In this document: positions 56,410 to 64,000 of the stretch, piece after piece
Position numbering within the stretch: the stretch's first letter is position 1
How the letters are laid out: the number at the start of each line of letters is the position of its first letter
Source of the DNA: Streptomyces broussonetiae
GTDB taxonomy: Bacteria > Actinomycetota > Actinomycetes > Streptomycetales > Streptomycetaceae
NCBI RefSeq assembly: GCF_009796285.1
Contig: NZ_CP047020.1
Location: 2,046,001-2,110,000, forward strand
DNA length: 64,000 nt
Direction of reading: 5' to 3'
The notes under the pieces: generated by a model
The model's database searches: none
What the model saw: the letters and a program-made list of their open reading frames with translations, nothing else
Told to the model about the DNA's origin: nothing
Made by a program: the position numbers and the translations under genes

Positions 56410-56784
56410 ATGAGTGAGCGAGCTCTTCGCGGTACGCGCCTCGTGGTGACCAGCTACGAGACGGACCGCGGTATCGACCTGGCCCCGCGCCAGGCCGTGG
56501 AGTACGCATGTGAGAAGGGGCACCGTTTCGAGATGCCCTTCTCGGTCGAGGCGGAGATCCCGCCGGAGTGGGAGTGCAAGGTCTGCGGGGCCCAGGCACT
56601 CCTCGTCGACGGCGACGGCCCTGAGGAGAAGAAGGCCAAGCCCGCGCGTACCCACTGGGACATGCTGATGGAGCGGCGCACCCGTGAGGAACTCGAAGAG
56701 GTCCTCGAGGAGCGCCTGGCGGTTCTGCGCTCGGGGGCGATGAACATCGCGATTCACCCTCGGGACAGCCGCAAGTCCGCATAG
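56410..56784 (+). CDS. rbpA: RNA polymerase-binding protein RbpA
   Basis: A 124-residue actinobacterial transcription factor that binds the principal sigma factor and RNA polymerase and stabilises open complexes. The zinc ligands Cys34, His38, Cys56 and Cys59 are present. The core HRFEMPFSVEAEIPPEWEC matches RbpA. The C-terminal sigma-interaction domain starts HWDMLMERRTREELEEVLEER. The SigR promoter just upstream fits regulation by disulphide stress. It ends before a long convergent terminator. Confidence 0.97.
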   Translation: MSERALRGTRLVVTSYETDRGIDLAPRQAVEYACEKGHRFEMPFSVEAEIPPEWECKVCGAQALLVDGDGPEEKKAKPARTHWDMLMERRTREELEEVLEERLAVLRSGAMNIAIHPRDSRKSA

Positions 56785-56801
56785 CGCTGCATACGAGTAC
56801 A

Positions 56802-56847
56802 CCGCGGGCGCCGTACGTGAATCTCACGTACGGCGCCCGCGGTTTTC
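56802..56847. terminator. Bidirectional intrinsic terminator between rbpA and fxsA
   Basis: A perfect 19-bp stem (ccgcgggcgccgtacgtga and its complement, arms 56802-56820 and 56824-56842) with a three-base loop and tttt on the rbpA side. It lies between two convergent genes. Confidence 0.93.
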
Positions 56848-56865
56848 ATGTCGTACGGGACGCGC

Positions 56866-57420
56866 TCAGCGCGTCAGCGGCGGCCACTGCTCCCCCGGCT
56901 CCGGCCGGGCGTCCTCGCGGATGACCTCGCCCTGCACCACCTTGCCGTCGGGGCGGCGGATGCGGGCCTGCTGGAAGGCGTCGCCCAGACTGCCCGGGCC
57001 CGCCGCGCGCAGGCGCTTGTCCAGGGCGTTCTCGGCGTACCGGCTCACGGACTTCTGGACCGGCGGGAGCAGCAGGAGCAGACCTGCCACGTCGGAGACC
57101 AGGCCGGGGATCATCAGCAGCAGGCCGCCCAGCATCATCAGGCCGTTGCCACCACCCCGCTCCGGGGAACCGCCCCGCTGCAGGGCCTCATTGAGGCTCT
57201 GGAACGCGCGGCGGCCCGCCCGCTTGATGACCACGGAACCCGCGACGAAACCCGCGACGAGCAGCAGGAACACCGTGAGGCCGCCGGCCGCGCCCGCGAC
57301 CAGGGTCAGCAGCCAGATCTCCAGCACCAGCCACGCGGCGACCCCCAGCGGCAGATACCTGCGCAGCCGGGAGCGCCGGGGCGGGGTGGTGTACGGAGAG
57401 GTCGGAGCACCAGTCGTCAT
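56866..57420 (-). CDS. fxsA: FxsA-family membrane protein
   Basis: 184 residues. Two membrane segments at about 25-60 (LGVAAWLVLEIWLL and TVFLLLVAGFVAGS) and two more at about 93-120 (MMLGGLLLMIPGLVSDVAGLLLLLP) bracket the conserved FQSLNEALQRG block. The GLVSDVAGLLLLLPP motif is the FxsA signature. In E. coli FxsA counters exclusion of phage T7 by F plasmid; its normal role is unknown. The C-terminal tail is hydrophilic and longer than in E. coli. Confidence 0.93.
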   Translation of the reverse strand: MTTGAPTSPYTTPPRRSRLRRYLPLGVAAWLVLEIWLLTLVAGAAGGLTVFLLLVAGFVAGSVVIKRAGRRAFQSLNEALQRGGSPERGGGNGLMMLGGLLLMIPGLVSDVAGLLLLLPPVQKSVSRYAENALDKRLRAAGPGSLGDAFQQARIRRPDGKVVQGEVIREDARPEPGEQWPPLTR

Positions 57421-57488
57421 GCTCCCAGTGTGCCTGGCCCCGGCTCAGCACGGGATAAGGGGGCTGAACCCCAGCCGTGCGGCGGGCG

Positions 57489-58283
57489 TCAGGCCCGCTT
57501 GCCCTTGCCCTTGAGCTTGGCGACGCGCTCCTCGGCGCCCCAGGCGGTGACCCGCCACAGCGCCTCGACGAGGATGTTCTTGCTCATCTTGGAGTCACCG
57601 AGTTCGCGCTCGACGAACGTGATCGGGACCTCGACCACGTGGAAGCCGGCCTTGACCGCGCGGCGGGCCAGGTCGACCTGGAAGCAGTAGCCCTGCGAGG
57701 CGACGGCGTCCAGGCCCAGGCCCTGCAGCGTCTCGCGCCGGAAGGCCCGGTAGCCGCCGGTGATGTCGCGCAGCGGAAGGTCGAGCGCGAGGCGGGAGTA
57801 GAGGCTGCCACCGCGGGAGATGAACTCGCGGGACTTGGGCCAGTTCACCACCCGGCCGCCGGGCACCCAGCGGGAGCCGAGCACCAGGTCGGCGCTCTTG
57901 AGGGCGGTGAGCAGCCGGGGCAGCTCCTCGGGCTGGTGGGAGCCGTCGGCGTCCATCTCGACCAGGACGCCGTAGTCGCGCTCCAGACCCCAGCGGAAGC
58001 CCGCGAGATAGGCGGCGCCGAGGCCTTCCTTGCCCTTGCGGTGCATGACCTGGACGTGTCCGTCCTCGGCAGCCAGTTCGTCGGCAAGCTTGCCGGTGCC
58101 GTCGGGGCTGTTGTCGTCCGCGATCAGCACATGCGCCTCGGGGACGGCCTTGCGTACCCGGCCGACGATCGTCTTGATGTTCTCCGCCTCGTTGTAGGTC
58201 GGAATGATCACCAAAGCCGTGCCGAGCGGACCGAACTGCCTTCCCTGGGATTTGGCGTCCAGGGTCCCGTCGCCGTCGTTCAC
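57489..58283 (-). CDS. ppm1: Polyprenol-phosphate mannosyltransferase (Ppm1/Dpm1)
   Basis: A 264-residue GT2 enzyme that makes polyprenyl-phosphate-mannose from GDP-mannose. Motifs: [10 protein letters not shown], the DDNSPDGTG nucleotide loop, the metal-binding [10 protein letters not shown], and the [27 protein letters not shown] and [26 protein letters not shown] blocks. The C-terminal membrane/Lnt domain of the mycobacterial fusion is absent. In S. coelicolor the equivalent (SCO1423) supports protein O-mannosylation and phage phiC31 infection. The GTG start at 58283 with AAGGGG is clear, although the frame is open further. It may use GDP-mannose from manC. Confidence 0.93.
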   Translation of the reverse strand: MNDGDGTLDAKSQGRQFGPLGTALVIIPTYNEAENIKTIVGRVRKAVPEAHVLIADDNSPDGTGKLADELAAEDGHVQVMHRKGKEGLGAAYLAGFRWGLERDYGVLVEMDADGSHQPEELPRLLTALKSADLVLGSRWVPGGRVVNWPKSREFISRGGSLYSRLALDLPLRDITGGYRAFRRETLQGLGLDAVASQGYCFQVDLARRAVKAGFHVVEVPITFVERELGDSKMSKNILVEALWRVTAWGAEERVAKLKGKGKRA

Positions 58284-58843
58284 TACTGCCCCTTCTGATC
58301 GTACGCAGGGGTCCACCATAGTGGCCGCGGCCCGACCGGGCGCACCGGCCTCGTTCGTATGGTGGTGTCGATTCCACAAGAGTGGGGTAAGGACGTGTTT
58401 TTCGGCACCTTGATGGCGCGTGTCCGATAGTTTTCCGCCACTGCGGATGGGGGCCCGGCGCCCTTCGGGCCGACCTGGGACCCGCTGGCTGCGGATCGAC
58501 CGAAAGCCGTTGTCTACTGAGCGCCCGGGCCCCACCCGGGTCACACCTTGCCGACCGGCCGGAACGTTCCCTCGTCGGCGCGGACGCTGAGCCTGGCTCC
58601 CAGCGACGGTGCCCCGGTGCGGCACACCGTCCCTGACCCAGCGGCGCTGCGACGAGTGGCGTGAACGCTCCCCGGTCGGGCGTCCGGTGGTGGACTCGGA
58701 CGAACCTACCGGCCCCCGGCCGCCGACTGTCAATAGCCCTCTGGCCTGCTAAGACGGCCCGTACGGCGGATTCCGCGGAGAGGATGTGCAGGTCGGGCGG
58801 CGCGGCGGCGGGCGCCCGGTGTCCGCCGCGCCACCCCCGTAGA
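58284..58843. other. Intergenic region without a supported gene
   Basis: About 560 bases between ppm1 and the amidohydrolase, both on the minus strand. Open frames exist on both strands but lack ribosome binding sites and family features. It should contain the ppm1 promoter. The palindromic ggaacgttcc at 58561-58570 may be incidental. Confidence 0.5.
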
Positions 58844-60460
58844 TCACTCGCCCGGCCGTACGAACACCGTCCGCCCGCCCACCACCGTGCGCGTGCAGAC
58901 CGGCAGGTCGCGGCCCGGGGTGAGGTCGGGCAGTCCGGGGGTGCCGGAGCGCGGGTCGGTGGACCAGCGGGCCACCCGGTCGTCGGGGGCCTGGACGACC
59001 AGCTCGTCGGTGCGCCAGACGGCGTAGTCGGCGGGGGCACCCGGCACGAGGACCCCCGCGTCGTCCCGCCCCACGGCGCGCCAGCCGCCGCGTGTGTGCG
59101 CCGTGAACGCGGCGCGCACGGAGACCCGGTGCTCGGGCGTTTGGTGGAAGGCGGCGGCGCGCACGGTGCCCCACGGGTCGAGCGGGGTGACCGGGCTGTC
59201 GGAGCCGAAGGCGAGCGGCACACCGGCCCGCAGCAGGGCCGCGAAGGGATTGAGGGTGCGGGCCCGCCCTGCGCCCAGCCGCCGGGCGTACATACCGTCC
59301 TCGCCGCCCCACAGCGCGTCGAAGGCGGGCTGCACAGAGGCGATCAGGCCCAGTTCGGCGAAGCCGGCGACGGTTTCCGGGGTGAGCATCTCGGCGTGTT
59401 CGACACGGTGCCGGGCGGCACGGACGCGAGCGAGGCCGAGCTTGTCGGCGGCGGCGCGCACGCCCTCCACGACGGCCGTCACCGCGGCGTCGCCGATGGC
59501 GTGGAAGCCGGCCTGCAGACCCGCTTCGGTGCAGGCGACGACATGGGCGGCGACGGCCTCGGCGTCCAGGTAGGCGGTGCCGGTGTGGTCGGCGTCGACG
59601 TACGGCTCGTGCAGACAGGCGGTGTGCGAGCCGAGGGCGCCGTCGGCGAAGAGGTCGCCTGCCGCCCCCACGGCACCCAGTTCCCGGGCCCTGGCCACGC
59701 CTTCATCGCCCTGCTCGGCCCAGTAGCCGACGACCCGCGGGCCCGGCAGCTCGGCGGCGAGCCGGAGCAGGCCGGTGAAGTCGTCCTCGGAGGAGATCTG
59801 CGGGCCGCCGCACTCGTGCACCGAGCCGATGCCGAGGGAGGCCGCGTGCGCGAGGGTCGTGTGCTGGGCCTCGGCGCGCTGCGCCGGGGTGATCGCGGCG
59901 AGCGCGGCCTGGCGTACGACGTGGTGGTCGTCGCGGGTGAGCGGGGCGTCCGTGCGCGGGACGGCGCCGGGGACCAGATCCAGCAGGGCAGTGGTGACGA
60001 CCGCCGAATGGACGTCGATGCGGGAGAGGTACAGCGGGCGTCCGCCGGTGGCCTCGTCCAGTTCGGCGCGCGTCGGCGGGCGGCCGCCGGGCCAGCGGGC
60101 GGCGTCCCAGCCGTGCCCCAGCAGGACGCGGTCGTGCGGGCGGCCGGCCGCGAACTCGCGGACCAGGACGAGAGCCGCTTCCAGCGAGGGCGCCGAGGAG
60201 AGGTCGAGGCCGGTCAGGGCGAGGCCGGTGGCGGTGGTGTGCACATGGGCGTCGGTGAACGCCGGGGTCACGAGAGCGCCGTCGAGGTCGACCACCTCGT
60301 CCACGCCGTCGGCGAAGGCGTCGGCCGCACCCTCGGAGCCGACCCAGGCGACTTGGCCCGCCTCGACGACCATCGCGGTCGCGAAGGGGTCCGCGGGGCT
60401 GTGCACCTCACCGCGGCGCAGGAGGACGGTCTTGGGGGGCTCGGCGGTGCGCTCACTCAT
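58844..60460 (-). CDS. Amidohydrolase, YtcJ-like (Amidohydro_3 family)
   Basis: 538 residues. Metal-dependent hydrolase with the HxH motif DAHVHT near residue 70, a HAIGDAAV block with a further His, HRVEHAEML, and the Asp of FGSDSPVTPLDPWG. The N- and C-terminal strands complete the composite beta-sandwich seen in this family. The substrate is unknown; members act on N-substituted amides or imides. No signal peptide. It faces a divergent pair only at a distance: the next upstream gene is the Lrp/AsnC regulator, on the same strand. Confidence 0.9.
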   Translation of the reverse strand: MSERTAEPPKTVLLRRGEVHSPADPFATAMVVEAGQVAWVGSEGAADAFADGVDEVVDLDGALVTPAFTDAHVHTTATGLALTGLDLSSAPSLEAALVLVREFAAGRPHDRVLLGHGWDAARWPGGRPPTRAELDEATGGRPLYLSRIDVHSAVVTTALLDLVPGAVPRTDAPLTRDDHHVVRQAALAAITPAQRAEAQHTTLAHAASLGIGSVHECGGPQISSEDDFTGLLRLAAELPGPRVVGYWAEQGDEGVARARELGAVGAAGDLFADGALGSHTACLHEPYVDADHTGTAYLDAEAVAAHVVACTEAGLQAGFHAIGDAAVTAVVEGVRAAADKLGLARVRAARHRVEHAEMLTPETVAGFAELGLIASVQPAFDALWGGEDGMYARRLGAGRARTLNPFAALLRAGVPLAFGSDSPVTPLDPWGTVRAAAFHQTPEHRVSVRAAFTAHTRGGWRAVGRDDAGVLVPGAPADYAVWRTDELVVQAPDDRVARWSTDPRSGTPGLPDLTPGRDLPVCTRTVVGGRTVFVRPGE

Positions 60461-60520
60461 GACCGACAGTTTCTCTCGCCGCGGGGGCGGAGTTGCACGT
60501 GGGGCCGTCGGCCGCCCGGG

Positions 60521-60961
60521 CTAGATCTTCGGCGGCCGTGCCTCGTACGGCGTCGACAGGACGACCGTCGTCCGGGTCGACACCCCGGCCAGGCTGCGCA
60601 ACCTGGCCAGCAGTTCCTCCAGTTCGTGCGGGGTGGCCACACGGACCTTGAGGATGTAGTTCTCGTCGCCGGCGACGCTGTGGCAGGCCTCGATCTCGGG
60701 GACGTCCGCGAGGCGGTCCGCGATGTCGTCGGGGGCGCTGGGGTCGAACGGTTTCACCGAGATGAAGGCGGTCAACGGCAGCCCGACGGCCTCGGGGTCG
60801 ACCACCGCGGCATAGCCGCGGATGACGCCACGCTGCTCCAGCCGGCGCACCCGCTGGTGCACGGCCGACGTGGACAGGCCCGTGGCCTTGCCCAGGTCTG
60901 TGTAGCTCATCCGCCCGTCCTTGACGAGCAGCTGCACGATCTGTCGGTCCAGCTCCTCCAT
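60521..60961 (-). CDS. Lrp/AsnC-family regulator
   Basis: 146 residues. HTH: LDRQIVQLLVKDGRMSYTDL, then GKATGLSTSAVHQRVRRLEQRGVI. The C-terminal RAM domain (GLPLTAFISVKP, HSVAGDENYILKVRVATPHEL) binds amino acids or related ligands. The ATG at 60961 was chosen; the frame is open to 61090. It lies 60 bases upstream of the amidohydrolase on the same strand and could control it. Confidence 0.94.
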   Translation of the reverse strand: MEELDRQIVQLLVKDGRMSYTDLGKATGLSTSAVHQRVRRLEQRGVIRGYAAVVDPEAVGLPLTAFISVKPFDPSAPDDIADRLADVPEIEACHSVAGDENYILKVRVATPHELEELLARLRSLAGVSTRTTVVLSTPYEARPPKI

Positions 60962-61205
60962 GGCGCCAAAACCTACAGTGCGCTTGATCCCCTGGGATAG
61001 CCGAGAGCGCAGGTCATGGCCGGTTCGATACAAAAAGCACCGCGAACCGCCCCCCGAGCGCACCTGCATGCGGCATGTGACGAATGCCACACACCTCGAA
61101 CGGGCTCCGTGATGTTCTCGTGATTACCCCCGAGGGCGGACGGGAAGTGCTTGCTGTGGTCGAGGCCGCAGTGCCTTCACGGCCCAGCCTTAGGGGGAGA
61201 ATCGC

Positions 61206-61640
61206 ATGCAGAGTGTCCATCGCCCTGGTCGCAGCACGTCCAAGCGGCAGCAGCTCGTCGCCGAGCCCGAGCCGGAGGCCGTCGAACCCGACTCCTTCGA
61301 CGACGAGCTGGATGCCTACGACACCTTCGAGATGTACCGGGTGATCTGCCCGGACTGCGCGCAGCCGATCGCGCTGCTGGCGGACGAGGAGATCCTGCCG
61401 GAGCACGCGCTGTGCGCCTCGCCGTGGAACCCGTTCGGGCTCACGGCCTGTGCGGGTACGGGTCGCGCGGCGGCCGACGCCCACCCCGCCGACGACTCCT
61501 TCGAGCCGCAGGAGCAGGACACCGCCCTGCTCCTGACGCTTCCCCAGGGTCTGAACTGGCGGACGCAGCCCTTCTCGCACGTCGGCGGCCCGGGCTCGCG
61601 CCCGATGCGCGTGCCGGCGATGCGCCGCCAGGCCGCCTGA
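61206..61640 (+). CDS. Small conserved protein with four-cysteine cluster
   Basis: 144 residues. A basic N-terminus (MQSVHRPGRSTSKRQQ) and an acidic stretch are followed by ICPDCAQPIALLADEEILPE, then HALCASPWNPFG and LTACAGTG, a four-Cys cluster that could bind zinc. The C-terminal tail ends RVPAMRRQAA. A GGGGGAGA ribosome binding site precedes the ATG. It is divergent from the Lrp gene. I do not recognise a named family; such proteins are frequent in Streptomyces. Confidence 0.8.
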   Translation: MQSVHRPGRSTSKRQQLVAEPEPEAVEPDSFDDELDAYDTFEMYRVICPDCAQPIALLADEEILPEHALCASPWNPFGLTACAGTGRAAADAHPADDSFEPQEQDTALLLTLPQGLNWRTQPFSHVGGPGSRPMRVPAMRRQAA

Positions 61641-61662
61641 GCCCTTTCCGGCCGGACCCGGC

Positions 61663-62796
61663 TCAATTCCCGTATGTGCCGTGCACCATGGCGCGCAGGC
61701 TGTCGTGGTGCAGGATCAGTGTGTCCGGGTCCGCGGGGACGACGGCCTCTTTGAAGTGCACCTGGCGGTAGGCGACGCGCAGCATGACGATCGCGTGCCG
61801 CAGGGCGGCGTAGAGGATGTAGAAGTCCATGTCCCGTGGAACGTGCCCGGTCAGGTCCGCGTACCGGGCCTCGACCCGGTCACGGCGCAGGAGTTCGGGC
61901 AGTCCGCGTTGCCCGGAGGCGACCGTGAGGTCGTGGAAGAAGCGGTGCAGATAGATCGTCCAGCCGAGGTCGACCTCGCGCGGAGCAAGCGCCGCCATCT
62001 CCCAGTCGAGCACGGCGACGGGGTCGAAGCCGTCGTAGACGACGTTCCCGATGCGTGCGTCTCCCCAGGTCAGAACGGGTTCGCCGGGCTCGCTCGGCCA
62101 CAGTCGCTCGAGCCGGTCGAAGGCGGCCTCGATGAGCGGTGACCGGGGCAGGCCGTCGATCACCCAGGCGTAGTAGGCACGTTGGGCCGAGACATGACGG
62201 CGCAGGGCGTCGCCGAATCCGGGGAGCGTCATGAACTCGGCCTGATCGAGCGGGACTTGGTCGTGCAGCCGGGCCAGCAGGCCGATCGTCGCCGCTTCCA
62301 GGTGCGCGCGCTCGGCCTCACTCGCCGCGTGCAGCCAACTGCCCTCGTAGGTGTACGGCATGACGTCCGGAGGCACCCGGCCGGCGACGCGTTCCATGAC
62401 GAAGAACGGCGCCCCGAGCGGGCCCGGATCCTCCTCGAGCCAGAGCACCCGGGGTACGGGCACGTCCGTGTGCTCGGCCACCAGGCGCAGGGTGCGGTAC
62501 TGGCGGGCCATGTCGTACTCGGGGAAGACGGTGTACGCCGACGGGTCCGCCGCCAGCCGCAATGCGCAGGCCACGCTGGAGGTACCGCCCGCTCGATCGA
62601 AGCCGGGAGCGGGGGACGGTGGTCGAGGGTGCTCGATGTCGAACAGCAGGGTCTCACTGGACATGCCGTTGGAGGCGGGGACCGTGACGCCGGTGGCCTT
62701 GGCGCCGGGCAGCCGGGTGCCCAGCCAGGCGGTGAGGCGCCGGGCCAGTTCCCCGGGCTCGCGGGTGCTGGTGCGCGGACGCGGTGCCGTGGCCAT
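61663..62796 (-). CDS. APH-family phosphotransferase (ACAD10/11-like kinase)
   Basis: 377 residues with an aminoglycoside-phosphotransferase-like kinase fold. The catalytic block reads WGDARIGNVVYDG (the usual HGDxxxxN with Trp for His), followed by VAVLDWEMAALAPREVDLGW with the metal-binding Asp. FVMERVAGRVPPDVMPY matches the acyl-CoA-dehydrogenase-linked kinases (ACAD10/11 type) rather than drug-resistance enzymes. Its stop is next to the convergent small gene, and it follows the AttH/CrtC-like gene on the same strand by 11 bases. The substrate is unknown. Confidence 0.86.
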   Translation of the reverse strand: MATAPRPRTSTREPGELARRLTAWLGTRLPGAKATGVTVPASNGMSSETLLFDIEHPRPPSPAPGFDRAGGTSSVACALRLAADPSAYTVFPEYDMARQYRTLRLVAEHTDVPVPRVLWLEEDPGPLGAPFFVMERVAGRVPPDVMPYTYEGSWLHAASEAERAHLEAATIGLLARLHDQVPLDQAEFMTLPGFGDALRRHVSAQRAYYAWVIDGLPRSPLIEAAFDRLERLWPSEPGEPVLTWGDARIGNVVYDGFDPVAVLDWEMAALAPREVDLGWTIYLHRFFHDLTVASGQRGLPELLRRDRVEARYADLTGHVPRDMDFYILYAALRHAIVMLRVAYRQVHFKEAVVPADPDTLILHHDSLRAMVHGTYGN

Positions 62797-62807
62797 GCCG
62801 GGCCCCC

Positions 62808-63914
62808 TCAGGGTGCGACCGAGTCGAAACCGGTGAAGCCGCTCGGGTCGTGCCGGCCGAACGAGCCGTGCTCGAAGATGCCGTACCCGGTCTGTCCGTC
62901 GAGCCGGAAGCGGGCCGAGTGGTCGGTGACCCCGTACGCGGCGAGCGGCTGGGGCGCGGTCATGTCGTAGGTGCGGCGGTCGGTCCAGCCGGGTCCCCGC
63001 CAGGTGCCGTGCTGCCAGTCGTCGGCGGGCGGATAGCCGGCGCCGACGGCGAGCGGGGAGGAGGCCAGGATCTCGACGTCAAGTTTCTGCGCGCCACGTG
63101 CGTCGCCCAGATGGATGACGGCCCGCTCCGGGTGACGGGTGCCGGACCGGTAGGCGATCTCGGCCTGGGGCCAGCCCAGTTGGCGGTCGCGGTGGCCGGG
63201 ACGGACCAGGGTGGCGTCGTTCAGGGAGCGGTGGCCGTCGGCATCCTCCTGGGTGATGACCATGAGGAAGCGGTCGTCGAAGCGGACCGGGCACCAGACC
63301 CAGTGGAAGCCCTCGGTGGGATGCCCCTCGGCGAGCGGTCCGCCGTCCTCGCCGGGGATGGGCCGCACGCCCCAGCTGCGGTCCCGGGTGCCGGTCCAGT
63401 CCTCGGCGGTGACCCGGAACTCCGCTCCCCCGGCCCGGATCACGCCCTCGGCGGTCCCGGCCTGGACGAAGCGGCGGCCCTCCAGGGTGAGCCGGTCGCC
63501 ACGGCGCTGGAGGTGGTGCGGCTCCCACAGGGCCGGAAAGGCCGCCGACCAGGTCAGGTCGTACGACAACGCCTCGCCCTCGCAGATCAGGCGCAGCCGG
63601 CGCAGGGGCTCGGCGACCTCGATGCGCAGCGGGCCGACGGCGAGCCGCATCCGGTCCTCGCCGAGGGCGTCCGAGGCGCGGACGGCGTGCAGGGTGTCCC
63701 CGGTGCGCAGGGTGGCGTAGGCGTCGATCACCCCCAGGTTGGGGTAGACGCCGAGGCCGAGGATGAGCAGGGCGCGCCCGGCATGGTCGAAGACGTGGAA
63801 GATGCAGCGGTCGTACGCGTTCCGGTCCCCGGTCGCCACGTGCCGCATGGACAGCGGCACCTGGTGCACGGGGTACTCGTCGAGCGGTACGGGACGGTCG
63901 TCGGCCACGGACAC
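62808..63914 (-). CDS. AttH/CrtC-like beta-barrel protein of unknown function
   Basis: 368 residues, soluble, largely beta-strand. Segments such as HVFDHAGRALLILGLGVYPNLGV, then WTGTRDRSWGVRPIPG and GFHWVWCPVRFDDRFLMVITQEDADG resemble the lipocalin-like AttH/CrtC superfamily, members of which bind or hydrate isoprenoid-type lipids; I am not certain of the family. GTG starts are possible at 63914 and at 63908, the latter with the better ribosome binding site. It is probably co-transcribed with the kinase downstream. Confidence 0.7.
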   Translation of the reverse strand: MSVADDRPVPLDEYPVHQVPLSMRHVATGDRNAYDRCIFHVFDHAGRALLILGLGVYPNLGVIDAYATLRTGDTLHAVRASDALGEDRMRLAVGPLRIEVAEPLRRLRLICEGEALSYDLTWSAAFPALWEPHHLQRRGDRLTLEGRRFVQAGTAEGVIRAGGAEFRVTAEDWTGTRDRSWGVRPIPGEDGGPLAEGHPTEGFHWVWCPVRFDDRFLMVITQEDADGHRSLNDATLVRPGHRDRQLGWPQAEIAYRSGTRHPERAVIHLGDARGAQKLDVEILASSPLAVGAGYPPADDWQHGTWRGPGWTDRRTYDMTAPQPLAAYGVTDHSARFRLDGQTGYGIFEHGSFGRHDPSGFTGFDSVAP

Positions 63915-64000
63915 CCCCTGCTGGACAGTGCGCTGACGGTACGTCAGCCAGGTGACGGAGGCCAGAGCCGGAACGGGACATACGTGAACTGACGCTCGAT

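Noticed and set aside
61663..62796. Aminoglycoside resistance gene
   Set aside because: The kinase motifs fit the ACAD10/11-related group and the neighbourhood is not a resistance locus.

Overview
This window is a high-GC actinobacterial chromosome segment, almost certainly from a Streptomyces. The reasons are GC-rich third codon positions throughout, many GTG starts, an rRNA operon with no tRNA in its spacer, the RNA polymerase-binding protein RbpA, the sporulation pair smeA-sffA, a Cvn conservon, and a DasR-type operator in front of the PTS genes. The gene order resembles S. coelicolor around SCO1380 to SCO1430, where crr/ptsI, smeA/sffA, rbpA and ppm lie in the same relative order. The window is ordinary core chromosome. 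I found no insertion sequence, prophage, CRISPR array, tRNA or biosynthetic gene cluster.

Region 1 (1-9374, all minus strand). This is a growth and envelope block: dinB (cut by the left edge), a MerR regulator (Rv1830/ResR-like), a DUF151 nuclease-family protein, a second MerR (FtsR-like), a GarA-like FHA protein, DUF881, a DUF1290 small basic protein, a second DUF881, a mannose-1-phosphate guanylyltransferase with a degenerate phosphomannomutase domain, and a CDP-alcohol phosphatidyltransferase. It matches the mycobacterial pgsA2-Rv1823-Rv1830 block, except that gcvH is missing.

Region 2 (9431-15084). A complete rRNA operon on the minus strand (16S, 23S, 5S) with leader elements, a 23S processing stem and an intrinsic terminator. 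It diverges from crr-ptsI (EIIA-Glc and Enzyme I). The intergenic region carries a perfect 14-bp DasR operator beside candidate promoters for both directions.

Region 3 (15199-29974). Carbon and lipid metabolism: crr, ptsI, an unknown protein, acetoacetyl-CoA synthetase, a GH31 glucosidase, a Nudix hydrolase, a DUF35/thiolase pair, a degenerate EAL-CBS-GGDEF protein and glpF-glpK.

Region 4 (30003-43846). A four-gene conservon (CvnA-B-C-D), a small membrane protein, and a three-gene MukBEF/MksBEF-like SMC complex (kleisin-like, KITE-like and 1545-residue ATPase). The SMC set has no JetD/MksG nuclease gene beside it, and its ATPase has Asp-Asn where Walker B normally has Asp-Glu. This is the most interesting poorly described system here. 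A FadR-type GntR regulator lies just upstream.

Region 5 (43915-51589). An SGNH hydrolase and two glycosyltransferases joined by 4-base overlaps, a HEAT-like protein, an ankyrin protein, and smeA-sffA, in which SffA has lost the Walker A lysine.

Region 6 (51692-64000). A MocR regulator divergent from a YczE-like membrane protein, GDPD, an MFS transporter, rbpA with a perfect SigR-type promoter, fxsA, the polyprenol-phosphate mannosyltransferase gene, an amidohydrolase, an Lrp/AsnC regulator, a small Cys-rich protein, an APH-like kinase and an AttH/CrtC-like protein.
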